DNA from: Tigriopus japonicus
Lineage: Eukaryota > Arthropoda > Copepoda > Harpacticoida > Harpacticidae
DNA length: 64,000 nucleotides
Direction: 5' to 3'
Assembly (NCBI GenBank): GCA_010645155.1
Contig: CM021317.1
Coordinates: 13,280,867 to 13,344,866 of the forward strand
The position numbers were made by a program, and so were the translations under genes. How positions within the stretch are numbered: the stretch's first letter is position 1; each line of letters opens with the position of its first letter. This document shows, piece after piece, positions 48,679 through 59,869 of this stretch. Below the pieces are notes generated by a model. It was not told where the DNA came from and did not search any database. It was given only the letters and a program-made list of their open reading frames with translations.

Positions 48679-50650
48679 GGTTTAAGGCTGAAACTAAAGT
48701 AGGCCTCGATTGAAATGACATAACAAAACAACTTGGGATAATCAGTTGTTTTGGTTTTATCAAACTGAACAACACCGTTTATTGCGTAAAAAGGGCTTAG
48801 CAAAATCGATTGGAACATGCAAGAGGTTGAAGCGACCCTTATGAGATGTCTTAGATTACCTGAGAAGATGTGGAGCGAATAAAAATAAAGAGGCAAGTGT
48901 TCAAAGAAGACCTTCCAACTCAGTGACAGAAAACTGATAAAATGTATCTACTTTGTTTGTCCTCGATCAAGAAATTGGATGCGAAAGGAAGGCCGAACTT
49001 CGTCAACGACGGACGCCGACATTGAAAGTAGCATGAGGAACACTCATCAAGCACAAACAAGGCGGGGCCCACATTAAGTTTTTCACAGAGAAGTGGCATT
49101 CATTTCACTTGCAAGAAGATCGTTCCCATCGGAGGTATAAACAAATCAACACTTAAAAGGCACATCAATCGTTTACATTAGTCCTGAATTGTTTACAATG
49201 TTGATTTCCACAACTCTATGTTCAGTTCTATTGAACAAAATCAAAGGCTGTTCTCCGGTGGGAACACAGCTCGAGGAGCGAAAAAGACGAGCGAGGCTTG
49301 AAGGCCTGGATCCAAGAAGGCTGATCCTAGGTCGTCCCGAGTGATCGAGCAAGCAGACATGCTTCTTCCTCATCGATGAACTAGACTCGGTCCTTGCCCA
49401 CGATTTGTCTCAAAGCCAAGGCCAAAAGAAAGTGCGAGTCAAATCTAGAGATCTCAGGGAGAGAACAATCTCACCTATGACAGCTGAGAAAATACATGCA
49501 AGGAAAATAGAACATTGAAAATACAGGAGCCTAATAATATCCGAATAAATTTGCAAGTGCACAAAATACTCTATTATAAGCCTTTGAACGTGTTCCTTGA
49601 AGTATAATAGGCACAGACGCAAGGTCATTAGGCAAATTTTGAATTTCCAGTCTTGCGCACGAACATTTTATGCCTGACAAAGAGTGAAGTACTTGTTTTA
49701 AAAGGAACGATTTCGACAGGACACAAAGTCGAGAGTCGACACTTCGACACTCATCCCGGCTAAAACCCAAAAGTGTGCGTTTGCCAACCTTTTCAAGAAA
49801 CGAGCGTTCATAAAATGAACCGTAGGGGGTAGAAGAAATAAAAACGACACGTCGTGATCGATAACCTTCAACATTAAATGGAGCAATTTACATGAGAAAA
49901 TGATTGTATCCTAATTCTTACTCGGTGCAGTAAGATAAGCAGAGAGAAGAAGACAAAAATTGTTAATCACTCATTCATATCTACTGTAAGTTCAAAGTAT
50001 GCAATTTTTAGAAAAGGGCTGATTTTCGATTTCCAAATTGGAGTGTTCTTCTACATTTTTCAGAACATTCGTGATTTGTCGTGAAAAAATTGCCGCATTT
50101 TAAGGGAAAATCATAAATTTGGTTACAAGAGTGGGACCCTTTGTTTGTGCCAATAAAAACAATAACAACAGCCAATGGAAGACTTCCTTAGAACATGGTC
50201 TCAAATCTAAAGAAAATAAAATTTCCTGCTGTCTTTGTGGGTATAATTTTTTCAGTTTTGGGGAATTCCCTAACATATAACACGGTTAAGCACTCCAAAA
50301 TCATATTTATAAATGAAATGAATTATTGAACTATTGAAATGGGAACGCGGAATTACTCCGAAAAATAAGGTATAAAGTGCTCTCCAAATTATAAGTAGGA
50401 ATTACTCCGAACGAAACATCCATGACAGCAGATAGTTACTCCGAACTTCATTCCACCACGGAATTACCAAGAAAATATGTTTTTGGCAAAAGGTGGAAAA
50501 TCCTCCAAAAAAGGCAAATAGTAGAAACTTCTCCGAATTTTCAATGGAAAGAATTAAGATTGTGAAGATTGACAAAACGGCAGCCGCATATCGTTTTTGT
50601 ATGAGTGCTCCAACAATGCATCATTATTTGATTGTTTACCAACTTTTAAT

Positions 50651-50827
50651 ACAGTCAACTTCGAATATAAGGGACCCGGATATAAGGGATTTTTGCTTAT
50701 AAGGGACTGTTTTGGAAGGTCCGGATGATCGATTTCCATGCAATTTCGGTCGGATATAAGAGACAGTCGGATATAAGGGACGAATTTCGGTGGTCCCGCC
50801 GGGTCCTTTATATCCGAAGTTGACTGT
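50651..50827. mobile_element. inverted-repeat MITE (pogo/Tigger-like ends), 177 bp
   Basis: The termini ACAGTCAACTTCGAATATAA, then GGGACCCGG, and the inverted right end, CCGGGTCCTTTATATCCGAA, then GTTGACTGT, enclose several direct GGATATAAGGGA copies. The CAGTCAACTTCG terminus and repeated ATATAAGGG resemble pogo/Tigger-type Tc1-mariner elements (family knowledge). The expected TA duplication is clear on the left but not on the right. Confidence 0.6.
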
Positions 50828-51256
50828 TTATGTTTTAGACAAACTTGCACGTGAGGTAAGATTGAATTGCTCTATGCCAAATTTCTTCATCTGAGGGTAA
50901 TTTTATGGAAAGATGGATGCATTGTGTAATTTTACTAATAGTAGTCTTAAGGCGACAGAGCCTGGGCCCTGAAGGGTAAGGAAAGCTTATTAAGTGATAA
51001 TAAGGTAATTTTTAGGTTTAATTCAATCCATTCTACGTAAAATGGCAAATCCTTGCAAGTATATTTGAAATTTAGTATTACGATCTGTTCCTTCAATTTT
51101 GATCTAATTTTGAATTAGTCGGATTCAGTCTAATTCCTTTTTGTTATAAAATTCGGAGGAACTCTTGGATTCTGAGTAATTCCCAACTGTTTACAAATTC
51201 AGAGAAAGTACCACCTAGAACCAAAATTCCAAATTTGGAGCAATTCCCACCTCTGA

Positions 51257-51425
51257 CCAGTTCAACTTCATTCCTTCCTTTTCCGGATTCAGAACCTTTC
51301 GCCACTTCAACTTCCTTCCTTTTCCAGATTCTGAACTCCTCGCCAGTTCAACTTCATTCCTTCCTTTTCCGGATTCAGAACCTCTCGCCAGTTCAACCTC
51401 ATTTCTTCCTTTTCCGGATTCTGAG
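51257..51425 (+). repeat. about 45-bp tandem repeat, nearly four copies
   Basis: Unit: CCAGTTCAACTTCATTCCTT followed by CCTTTTCCGGATTCAGAACC and TCTCG. Copy 2 has a 4-base deletion and copy 4 is incomplete. The 69-codon frame across it is a periodicity artefact. Confidence 0.85.
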
Positions 51426-52196
51426 CAATTCAGTGGAATGTTAACTGTACCAATTCAGTTTTTAGGGCTCTTAACCGAACGCGAAAATTTCAACCCAAAG
51501 AGGGCTAATCGACAACAAAATCGAAAGCAGCTAAATTTAAAGCAGCGATGAAAAATAATTGTAATTGCAATTATAAACAGATATACCAAGATATGTCTTA
51601 GTTTTGATTTAGCTTCATAAAATGGGTAAGCCAATTGGGAAGAAGAAATGCCTGACCATTTGGGCAGAAACTCCGAAGAGCATTTTTGCTCACTACATGT
51701 GATTTCGAGAATCGTAAGAATATGACCAAAGTGTTATTGACCTTAGTTTGAATCAGTCTTAAGTGCAATCACAGTTTATAGAAATAAACAGTATTTGTAT
51801 ATGTTCAGTGTCTTTCGTGGATCAAGCAATTTTTTACCGGGGTAAGTTTTCCTATAATTAATACCTTTTTTGTTGTGGTAGGTGAGAGTGACAAGTTTCA
51901 TGGAATAGGAAACTATTCTACCAGGAACAACTTAGCAGTTCGTTTTGACTGATTCCGTGCCCTAATGCTCGTGATGATGGACTCATTCCACTCATTTTTA
52001 CGGTGCAAAATGTGAAGGCGGGTAGTTAGAGCACGTCATCCCATTGACCACTTAGTATAACTGGCTTTCAAATGGTTTCATAAAATAGCCTTAGCTGTGG
52101 TGAGTGGTCACCAAAGTCTGTAAATTTAGAGTAGGCGGACGCCGTCGTATCTTTGACGTTGGTCAGAGAAATTTGAACCTTTAGTTAATTCAGCAC

Positions 52197-52203
52197 TATA
52201 AAA
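52197..52203 (+). promoter_or_regulatory. TATA box of the LDLa protein gene
   Basis: TATAAAA lies 123 bases upstream of the chosen ATG (52320). Transcription would begin near 52228. Confidence 0.65.
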
Positions 52204-52319
52204 GGTGGTTTGACAATTGAAGTCCAAAACAGTTGTCTCGTGACTTCAGAGAAACCACATTTATAAAAGGTCCCTCGAAAGGCCGGCAAATTAACTTAAT
52301 ATTTGACATAGTGTGCCCA

Positions 52320-53529
52320 ATGGAACCGCATTGGTCGTTTCCTTTTCTTTTTCTTGTCACTTGGTTTCAAATCATCCTTCAATGCCAATCAGGATTTTCT
52401 AGCCACACTCAAGATGGTCATCGGCATCATTTCAGAGCTCATTCCCAGTCTCAAAAATTCAGCACCCTTAACAAGTCAAACAAGTTCAAGGTGAAAAGTG
52501 TGTGTTTTCCATTGGAGTTTCTGGATGCCATAGATCTTGAAATCTTTAAGAAATGGTCGGCTTTGGAGCACCATTTTCAAGGCCAAACTGTCCCACAAGA
52601 ACTTTTATTGGAAGAAAACTCGGTGGATGATGCGTTCAAGGAACCTCGGAGCTTTCGTTCATCAGACACGAGTGGTAGACGCAAAAGGCGTTTTCCAGAT
52701 CATATGAATCCTGCCTATCAATCTTTCACGTTCCTTCGTAGGGACGGTAAGATCATTTAAAAAAATGAAATGAAAAAGCGTAACTTTGGGACTGCTATAT
52801 ACTTTACGCACGTTCTTTAATCTTTGGATAGAATGTCCGCCATCGGCTAATGGGAACACGAGATATTTTTGTCCGACCAAAGGTGGCAGGGAAAGTCACA
52901 TATGTATTGAAAGAGACCAACTCTGTGATGACGTGCCTGATTGCCCAAATAGCGAGGATGAAGCTCCAGAGCATTGTTTCTTCCAAAGACCGGTAAGAAA
53001 TTGGCAACCCCAAAATTCTTCTTAAAGTCCTCACAGAGCATCAAGTTACAATCAATATTATAGAATCCAATAAAATATGTTTTTCTTCTTTTAGATGATG
53101 GCTCAAATGAAGGATATTATTACTAGGTTAAACATGATGGTCTCCATGTTTTCGAAGCCATTATATCTCATCGAAAGTGAAGAAATGCCATTGGCTCACA
53201 ATGAAGGAAACCGCCCGAAGAAAATCCGAATCGAGCCGGTCTTTACACCTAGATCCCCAAAGGTAGCGCAAAATGTCCGAGAAGAGACTTTGGATCAAAT
53301 ACAGGCAATTCAAAATTTGATGGATTTGAAGCGGGGCAACCATTTTTTGGATAGTGTTCAGGGTGGCGATGCCCCGTTCACTCTTTCGACCTCACTTTTG
53401 GAGCATTTGAGAGGTTTGCAAAACCCACAGGAAGAAGTTGCGTCGGACAATGAAGAAAACGACGACAAACATTCTGTTGATGGGACAAGAAGTGTTATTG
53501 GCGAATTTAAGGACCGTAAATTGGAATAA
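52320..53529 (+). CDS. secreted LDLa-domain protein, prohormone-like
   Basis: Three exons, 52320-52746, 52832-52992 and 53095-53529, join in frame to 340 aa. The upstream open stretch from 52233 has no ATG. The start MEPHWSFPFLFLVTWFQIIL is a signal peptide. A strong basic site, RRKRR, at about 119-123 could be cut by furin-type convertases. Exon 2 encodes one complete LDL-receptor class A module (about 143-189) with six cysteines and the calcium-binding signature CDDVPDCPNSEDE. The exon-bounded module is typical of shuffled LDLa domains. The C-terminal 144 residues begin with a Met-rich amphipathic segment (MMAQMKDIITRLNMMVSMFS) and become acidic. Small secreted arthropod proteins with a single LDLa, such as the prohormone-4 / IDLSRF-like type, have a comparable plan, but no direct sequence match is claimed. 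A ligand precursor or extracellular binding protein is the best inference. Confidence 0.87.
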
Positions 53530-55524
53530 GTTTACACTGTAATTGTCTGCCCCTGTATTAGCATTTGAATTCATTCCGTCTTTCATTCGTCACTACCAAT
53601 TCCATGCATTTGTGAAATGGTCTTCGTCATGATTTTCCTAATTTTACGTTGGTTTTGATAATGATTAATGTGTATAAATGAAGTACGTATATGAATGAAA
53701 TCCAACAACCAACGTGTTACTTCACAAATTACTGCATGCTGGGTACATTCTTATCCAAAACGTAAGTGTTCATATGAAGCCTAGCTGTACAGACAAGTTC
53801 TGATATTATTGAGGTTGTTCCAAAAATCATGGAAACTTCAAAAGTATTGGACTAACCAAAATTTATGCTTGGCAAAATTTTGGATTTTTCATCGAGATTA
53901 TGGAACATCGCCAAAAGCCGGGATAGGAGTATCACAAATAAGAGTTAATCCTAAATACAATTAATCATGAATAGAGGGCGGAAAAAAGTAAGAAAAAAAA
54001 TTAAAAAGAAATTTTTAAGTTGAAAAAATGGCGAAAAAAGTTTTTTTTAGCTAAAACGCGCAAAAAAGTTTTTTTCCAGATACAAATGAACAAAAAATAC
54101 CAAAAAAAGTTATCTCTTCTGAATTTGTCAATTGATAGGGCAAAATCTATTTTGTTTGTTACTTTTTAGTTGGAATTCATTTTTCTCGATTCTTAGATAA
54201 AAAATATTACCTACAGAAGTCTTTCATCTAGAAAAAAATGATGACCTGTTTATAGGTCGGAGTAAAATTTAAAAAAAGTTTTTTCGACTTCAAATTTCCA
54301 CAAAATGCAAAAATAAGCTCAAAATAAGCTATAAAACCAAAAAAAAATGTGCGAAAATGTCCCAAAAAAAGTTTTTGAGTTAAAACTTATAAAGCCTCGC
54401 TCTACTCATGAACCCCAAATGGAAACAGCTAAACTGACACTTTTCTAAAAATGAATATGTACTCAATGGCACAAGTAAAAGGTTGCTTCAAGTGAGCGTT
54501 CTAAATCATACCCTTAACGAAATAAAAGGGCCGTTGGCTGTGCTTACATAAGCTCATGTGAAAGAAGCGTCGTCAAAACACTAGCGACAGTGACTTTATC
54601 ATGAAGCTTTTAAAAAATCCAAACATACCGGGAAGTGCAAGAGAAAAAAAGTACAGCAAATAGGAGACTTTGACCGAAAAATATCCATAGAAGGGCTTGA
54701 ATCCATCTTATTTTACAATCCAATGACTGGATCAATTTTAACTGTCATGATCTAGGTATATCGATTTAAACGAAATTTCGAAACTCGATTTATAAAATCG
54801 AGTTTCGTAATAACTTGAACTTCCTGATTGATGGTGGCGACAAACACAGCAAACATTTGAAGCTAAAAAAACAAACATGACTGTGTCGACGCTTCTTTCC
54901 CATGAGCTTCTTTAGCTGTGCTAAGTTGTTCATCCAAGGCGACCAGGTGTCCGATTTTTGGCCAAAAATCAGAATTCTGTCCGAATTTTCTCGTCTGTCC
55001 TAACACAAAAATCTGTCCCAATTCTCTCCAAATTGGCTTTGCCAATTCACACAACTTTTTTGGTTGTCCTTAATTCTGTCCTAATTCTGTCCAAATTATT
55101 TTTTTTAGGTTGTGTCAAAGATAAATTCGGTCCTAATTCTCTCCGATTTGGAATTTCTTGTTTGTCCGGAAATTAAATCTGTTCTCATTCTGTCATTTCA
55201 CGCTCCCCAATCCGTCACGAGTAGGTAGCAAATTTTAGTTGGCCAAAATGGCTTTTTAGTTGTTTTTACAACCAAATAGTTTGTTGAAAAATCTAACGCA
55301 GTGTGCTGAAGACCAAATTTTTTATTCACAAAAACTATGTGCACATACAGAAATGTGTTCTGCATATTATGAGAAATTGTTCGAAATATCGCTTAAAATC
55401 ACAAAACGATGCAAAAAGACCAAAAGCGGTTAAAAATCTGCCCCTTGAAAACTCAGACAGTTTTTGCCAAGCTTAGACAATAACCGCCATGGTCTGCGAT
55501 ATGATACAGTGATCATTTTTGCAT
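53530..55524. other. intergenic, low-complexity
   Basis: At 53985-54400, runs such as AAAAAAGTTTTTTT recur. At 54779-54807 there is a perfect 13-bp hairpin (CGAAACTCGATTT / AAATCGAGTTTCG). At 54940-55195, many degenerate copies of AATTCTGTCC occur. No gene seen. Confidence 0.55.
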
Positions 55525-55760
55525 GTATTGAACAATGAAGGAGCTCGATAAAGAAGAGAGGAGGACTTCATTGTTCGAACTAGCCTCGATTCCTTGGGAT
55601 TTGGAGGTGCTCTCACTACACAAGTAAAACCTCTACAATCGCTACAGCTGACCTCAAATCCTGGGTTAGGACAGAGCCCATAAATGCTCTTGAAGACAAA
55701 CAGTATCAGATACCTTTCATACCTTCTTTGAGCACTGTACAGACCTAAATTCTAGACTCT
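55525..55760 (-). mobile_element. non-LTR retrotransposon 3' fragment, copy C
   Basis: Close match on the minus strand to the middle part of copies A (about 199-425) and B (about 2685-2905), including the CTCAAATCCTGGGTTAGGAC and AGTATCAGATACCTTTCATA stretches. Shorter and more diverged than B; no intact frame. Confidence 0.75.
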
Positions 55761-56384
55761 CTTTCAATATGTATTGTATAGTAATTATACGTATTCCGAA
55801 ACTTCTTAACTGGACTTGCAATCATCGATCACTAAAGAAGGATCCAATGTCGATATTCCATGTATCTGATTCTGTTGATCACGTCATTGTATCATCATCA
55901 CGTAGTTTTTCCACCATAGACCTTTTCGAACGAACAGAAGAAGGAAGTAAAGGAAAGGAAGTCGGTCAATTTCAAGTCAGGTATCAATATCTGCGACAAG
56001 GACATGTCGAAACTTTGAGCTCTCTAATTAGAATAACCACAAAATTCCATTGATTCTTTAAAAGTAGAAGTTAATGCACATTATTTTAAAATCAAAATTG
56101 GGTAAAGAAAGAAAATCTGAGTAGAATTCCGTTGATTTAGATCAGTCAGTTGGTTTTTATGCTCATAAAACGACAAACGTGGCAAAATCGAAGGGCAGTT
56201 TTTTTTTCACATCAAGTAGTTTTCCGACATATTTTATCGTATCATGTGAAGATAGTTAGAAGTCCAAAAAGGTACAGGTTTTTCCCATGATGAAACAGTT
56301 CAAGTAGGTTTATCCATCACGGAAGGTCTGATCTTTTCGATCTGAGATCAAGATTGATTGTCAACTGTGAAACATTGGACCACC

Positions 56385-59300
56385 ATGCTTGAACAAGGAC
56401 AAAAATCCATTCTAAATCACTCAAAAGATGGTTTGAAAAGTGACACCACCATTAAAAAGGACCAAATTTCTTCAGGTCAATTTTCCAATTCTTTGAGACG
56501 GGATTTCTTGGTTCAAGTGAGTTTCTTTGTCATTCAAACAACAATTATAATTTATCACCAACATTTAAAATGGACTTCTTTTCCTAAGGTTTCAGCGATA
56601 CTCATCTTAAATATTGGCCAATTGATGATTGGATTTGGGTTAGGATTTTCCGCCATCTTTACTCCGCATATTCAAGACCAGGGGATAAAAGAAGGCTCGA
56701 AAACAGAACATGAGATTTCCTCAGTCATTGGGCCTAACGAGATTTCTTGGATAAGTAAGACATCTAAAGTTAAATCTTTCAGAAGAAAGGACTGAACTTC
56801 GCTTGTGAATTCCAGCTTCCACCTTGTCCGTGGGTCAAGTTTTGGGAAGCTTATTCGTTAGCGGGACAGGGGATCTCCTTGGCCGTAAAGGCTTGGTTAT
56901 GGCATCTTGCCTTCCCATTCTTTTGGGATGGCTTACTTTATTTGCGGCTCATTCTTTGGCCTTGATTCTTGTGGGACGCCTTCTGACCGGATTTGGCATG
57001 GGAATAGAAGGAGCCATTCATGCAGTGTACGTGAGCGAATTGGTGAATCCAAATTGGGTTGGAACTTCGACGGCATCTGGAGTGACCACAATTACTTGTG
57101 GTGTTTTGGTGGCTTTCGTCATGGGCTCCTTAATTCATTGGAGGGTGAGTTTTATGTATAGATAATAACTAGAGCCCGGAAAATAACTTTATTTTGTTGT
57201 GGAGCAGAAATCCCAGACGTTTCGAGGAGTAAGGTCAGCTGAAGAAAACCATCAACTGACCCTACGCTGTAAAACGTCTGGGATTTCTGCTCCATAGCAA
57301 AATTATTTTCCGGGCTCTAATAATAACCCATGCAATCCTTTTCAGACCTGTGTGAATTACTTTTCAAATGTAATCAGTTACAATTATAATTACTTTGATC
57401 TCAAAAGTAGTTGAATACAATAACAATTACTTTATTTTCATATGTAATCAATCACAATTACAATTACTTTCAAAAAGTAATTGAATTACATTTAATTACA
57501 TTTCAATTACAATATTTTCTAACCCAACTGGAACTTCTTTCTTTTTAAGTGCAAAATAGGTAAAGATCATCTAAAACTTTTGATATTGTTATAAAAAAAT
57601 TATGCTCATAAACTATTGGAAAGACGAGGGGAAATCTGTAACATGCTTAATCTTAGAACTTCTTATGAAGGTGAAAATGTAATTACAATTTGTAATTGAA
57701 AAATGTCAATCACATTGTATAAAATATAATTAATTACCATTTCAATTACTTTGATAACAATTACTTGAAAATGTGATTGCAATTACGTAATTTCAATTTC
57801 AATTACAATTACATCACAGGTCTGTCCTATTTGTGGCAATATAAAAAGATAGCACTGACAAACGCCTTTCTTAAATTGTAATTTTTTAGTGTGATTCATA
57901 AGCTACTTTTACGGGGACTTCCAGCATTTACAGGGTGGCTAGGATTTTTGTATCAGACAGAGTCCAAAAGAAAGATACTTAAAAAAGTGTTTTCCGTGTC
58001 GTGCCTTACAGATAAGTGGGTAATATTCCCATTGTACTACAAGTTTGCCAATGAATTGTCCCCTGAATTTCAAAATAGTTTCATGTTTTATTTCATAGTT
58101 CTTTCCATTTCTTTATTCTTCAAATACACATCAATCGTTCCATTTCTCTCTCACACTAATTTTCTCTTATCTGCGATCATGCAAAGAAACTTACCTGGGT
58201 CATATTGCACGTATGAAATGTCTTTAGGTCGGTAGTTTGCTTCACTAAATTTAATCGAAATAGTTCGAGTTTGTTAATGCTTAGTCTTAATCTTCATGCT
58301 TTTGTTAACGCTTGGTACTCAAACTGAATTCAAAAGGCAGTTGATAGTCTACAACTGCACTTGAACAGAAAACTAGTGCATGATCAATGGGAAAAACACC
58401 CCGATTGTTCTTTAGCAACAACATATTCCTATTTCTTGACCTTCTTTTCTCAGTCTGAGATGACAGAAAACTTTATCTAGTGATCAAGATTTCTTACAGA
58501 CAGTCTGCATAGCTTTCGCCATATTTCCTTTCGTAATGGCATCGTTGATGTTGATCATCCCGGAATCTCCTACTTTCTTGATCAAGAAAGGCCGAATGGA
58601 AAAAGCCAAGGCCACTCTTTCTTGGCTCGGAAGATCTTCAGTGGTTGTATCACTCCCAGATATTGTGAGCTTGATTTAAAAACCTACAAAAAAATTGCCG
58701 CACGCTTGACAACCTTTTTTCTTTAGGAACCGTCTGATCCAGGGTTGACTTTTAGAGCAAGACTTCGAGCATGGATCGTACCTTACTGGCACCGAGATGT
58801 CATCAAGCCTTTTCTGATCGTAAATGGTCTTTTTACACTAGCCAATTTTTCGGGCTTCATTGTGGTTATTTTTTACGGAGTGACCATATTTCAGGTGAGG
58901 AAGACACTTCGGACATGAAATAAGTTTCTACACTAAGAACTTTTAATAATTTTAGGAAGCAAGTCCTTCTGTGAACAGTTATGTTGCCACTGTAATCATT
59001 GGTTTGGTTCAAGTCTTTGGTAGTCTTTTGGGGGCAATTTTAATTCGGAAACTAGGAAATCGATTCCTATTACTCTGTTCAAGCTTAGGCTCATTCATAA
59101 CAATGTCAGCGCTTGGCTTGACTTTATATGCACGAAACCAACACCCTGAATTGGAATTTTTGGAATGGCTACCATTGTTATGGCTGATCGCTTTCACCGT
59201 CTCCTTCACAAGTGGATTGGCACCTGTTCCTTGGGTCCTTATGGGCAAACTTTTCCCTGGTATTTCTTGTTGAATTAAGTTTTGATCTTTGGAATGTCAA

Positions 59301-59839
59301 GTATAGATATTTTGTTTTCAGATCATGTTCGGTCTATTTGCGCAGGAAGCACGGCGTCCATTTTCTTCGTCACTTTATTTATAGCTGCGTGGACATTTCC
59401 ACGTTTGACGGATTTGCCGTTTTTGGGAATGAGCGGAACTTTTATCTTTTGCGGGTGTTTTAGTGGCTTAGCAGTTATTTTCACGCTACTGTTTGTTCCC
59501 AGCCGATCTATTTCCGATGAGGGGTCCACCAAAGTGGAACAATATAAACAAGCAGACGCAAATGATTGGTATTTGTAAAAAAAAGGGGTAGAATCTCTTT
59601 TTCGACTTTCAAAATTTGCTCCTGTCTTTAGGTTGACTGACAAAGACTTGGATGTACAGCCGACCCACTCCGTTGCCACCACCGAATCCTATTTTGAAAA
59701 TCGAGCTTTTGAAGGAAATTTGGAACCAACTGGATCTACAAATTCCACTGAATTGATATTCAACAGTCCATTACCAATAATTGAGCCTATTCAACGATAT
59801 TTTCAAACCTCGCCGAACCGATCAAAGTCCAATATCTAG
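56385..59839 (+). CDS. SLC2/MFS sugar transporter (Tret1/GLUT-like)
   Basis: Eight exons: 56385-56516, 56589-56754, 56816-57144, 58500-58664, 58727-58894, 58956-59259, 59322-59568, 59632-59839. All borders are GT-AG and the frame is continuous for 572 aa. The start is the first ATG, after an open stretch without ATG. An N-terminal cytosolic tail of about 40 residues precedes a 12-helix MFS fold. Signatures: GDLLGRKG (loop 2-3, the GRR/K motif), VGRLLTGFGMGI (helix 4), PESPTFLIKKGR after helix 6 (the PESPRxL motif) and PVPWVLMGKLFP in helix 10 (the G-P-x-P-W-x motif of insect trehalose transporters). It should move hexoses or trehalose across the plasma membrane by facilitated diffusion; the substrate cannot be fixed by eye. 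The C-terminal tail of about 90 residues is long, Ser/Thr/Pro-rich and poorly conserved-looking. AATAAA lies at 59864-59869. Confidence 0.94.
57170..57319. mobile_element. hAT-like MITE, 150 bp
   Basis: The ends are TAGAGCCCGGAAAATAA and its inverse TTATTTTCCGGGCTCTA. Internal arms extend the hairpin (GGAGCAGAAATCCCAGACGT pairing with ACGTCTGGGATTTCTGCTCC). A perfect 8-bp direct repeat, ATAATAAC, flanks it (57162-57169, 57320-57327). Same terminus as the element at 3174-3268. Confidence 0.88.
57350..57825. repeat. AATTAC/GTAATT low-complexity block
   Basis: Dense, irregular copies of AATTACAATTAC and GTAATTGAA-like hexamers in both orientations, interrupted by about 150 bp of ordinary sequence. 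It could fold extensively on itself. Intronic. Confidence 0.7.
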
Positions 59840-59863
59840 TTTTCTAGCAGGGGTTTATTGAAA

Positions 59864-59869
59864 AATAAA
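59864..59869 (+). terminator. polyadenylation signal AATAAA
   Basis: Canonical AATAAA 25 bases after the transporter stop codon (TAG at 59837-59839). Confidence 0.7.

Larger units (their letters stand above)
48679..52196. other. intergenic between LIM and LDLa genes (divergent)
   Basis: Contains the LIM gene's 5' flank, a zone with several ATTACTCCGAA motifs (50352-50440), the MITE at 50651-50827 and the tandem repeat at 51257-51425. No protein-coding gene seen in 3.5 kb. Confidence 0.55.
57145..58499 (+). other. sugar transporter intron 3 (1.35 kb)
   Basis: Holds a hAT-like MITE (57170-57319) starting 25 bp after the donor site, then a block (about 57350-57825) of AATTAC/GTAATT repeats in both orientations. 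The frame at 57891-58235 is not part of the transporter. Confidence 0.85.

Noticed and set aside
51235..51444. 69-codon frame with Phe/Ser/Pro repeats
   Set aside because: Artefact of the 45-bp tandem repeat.
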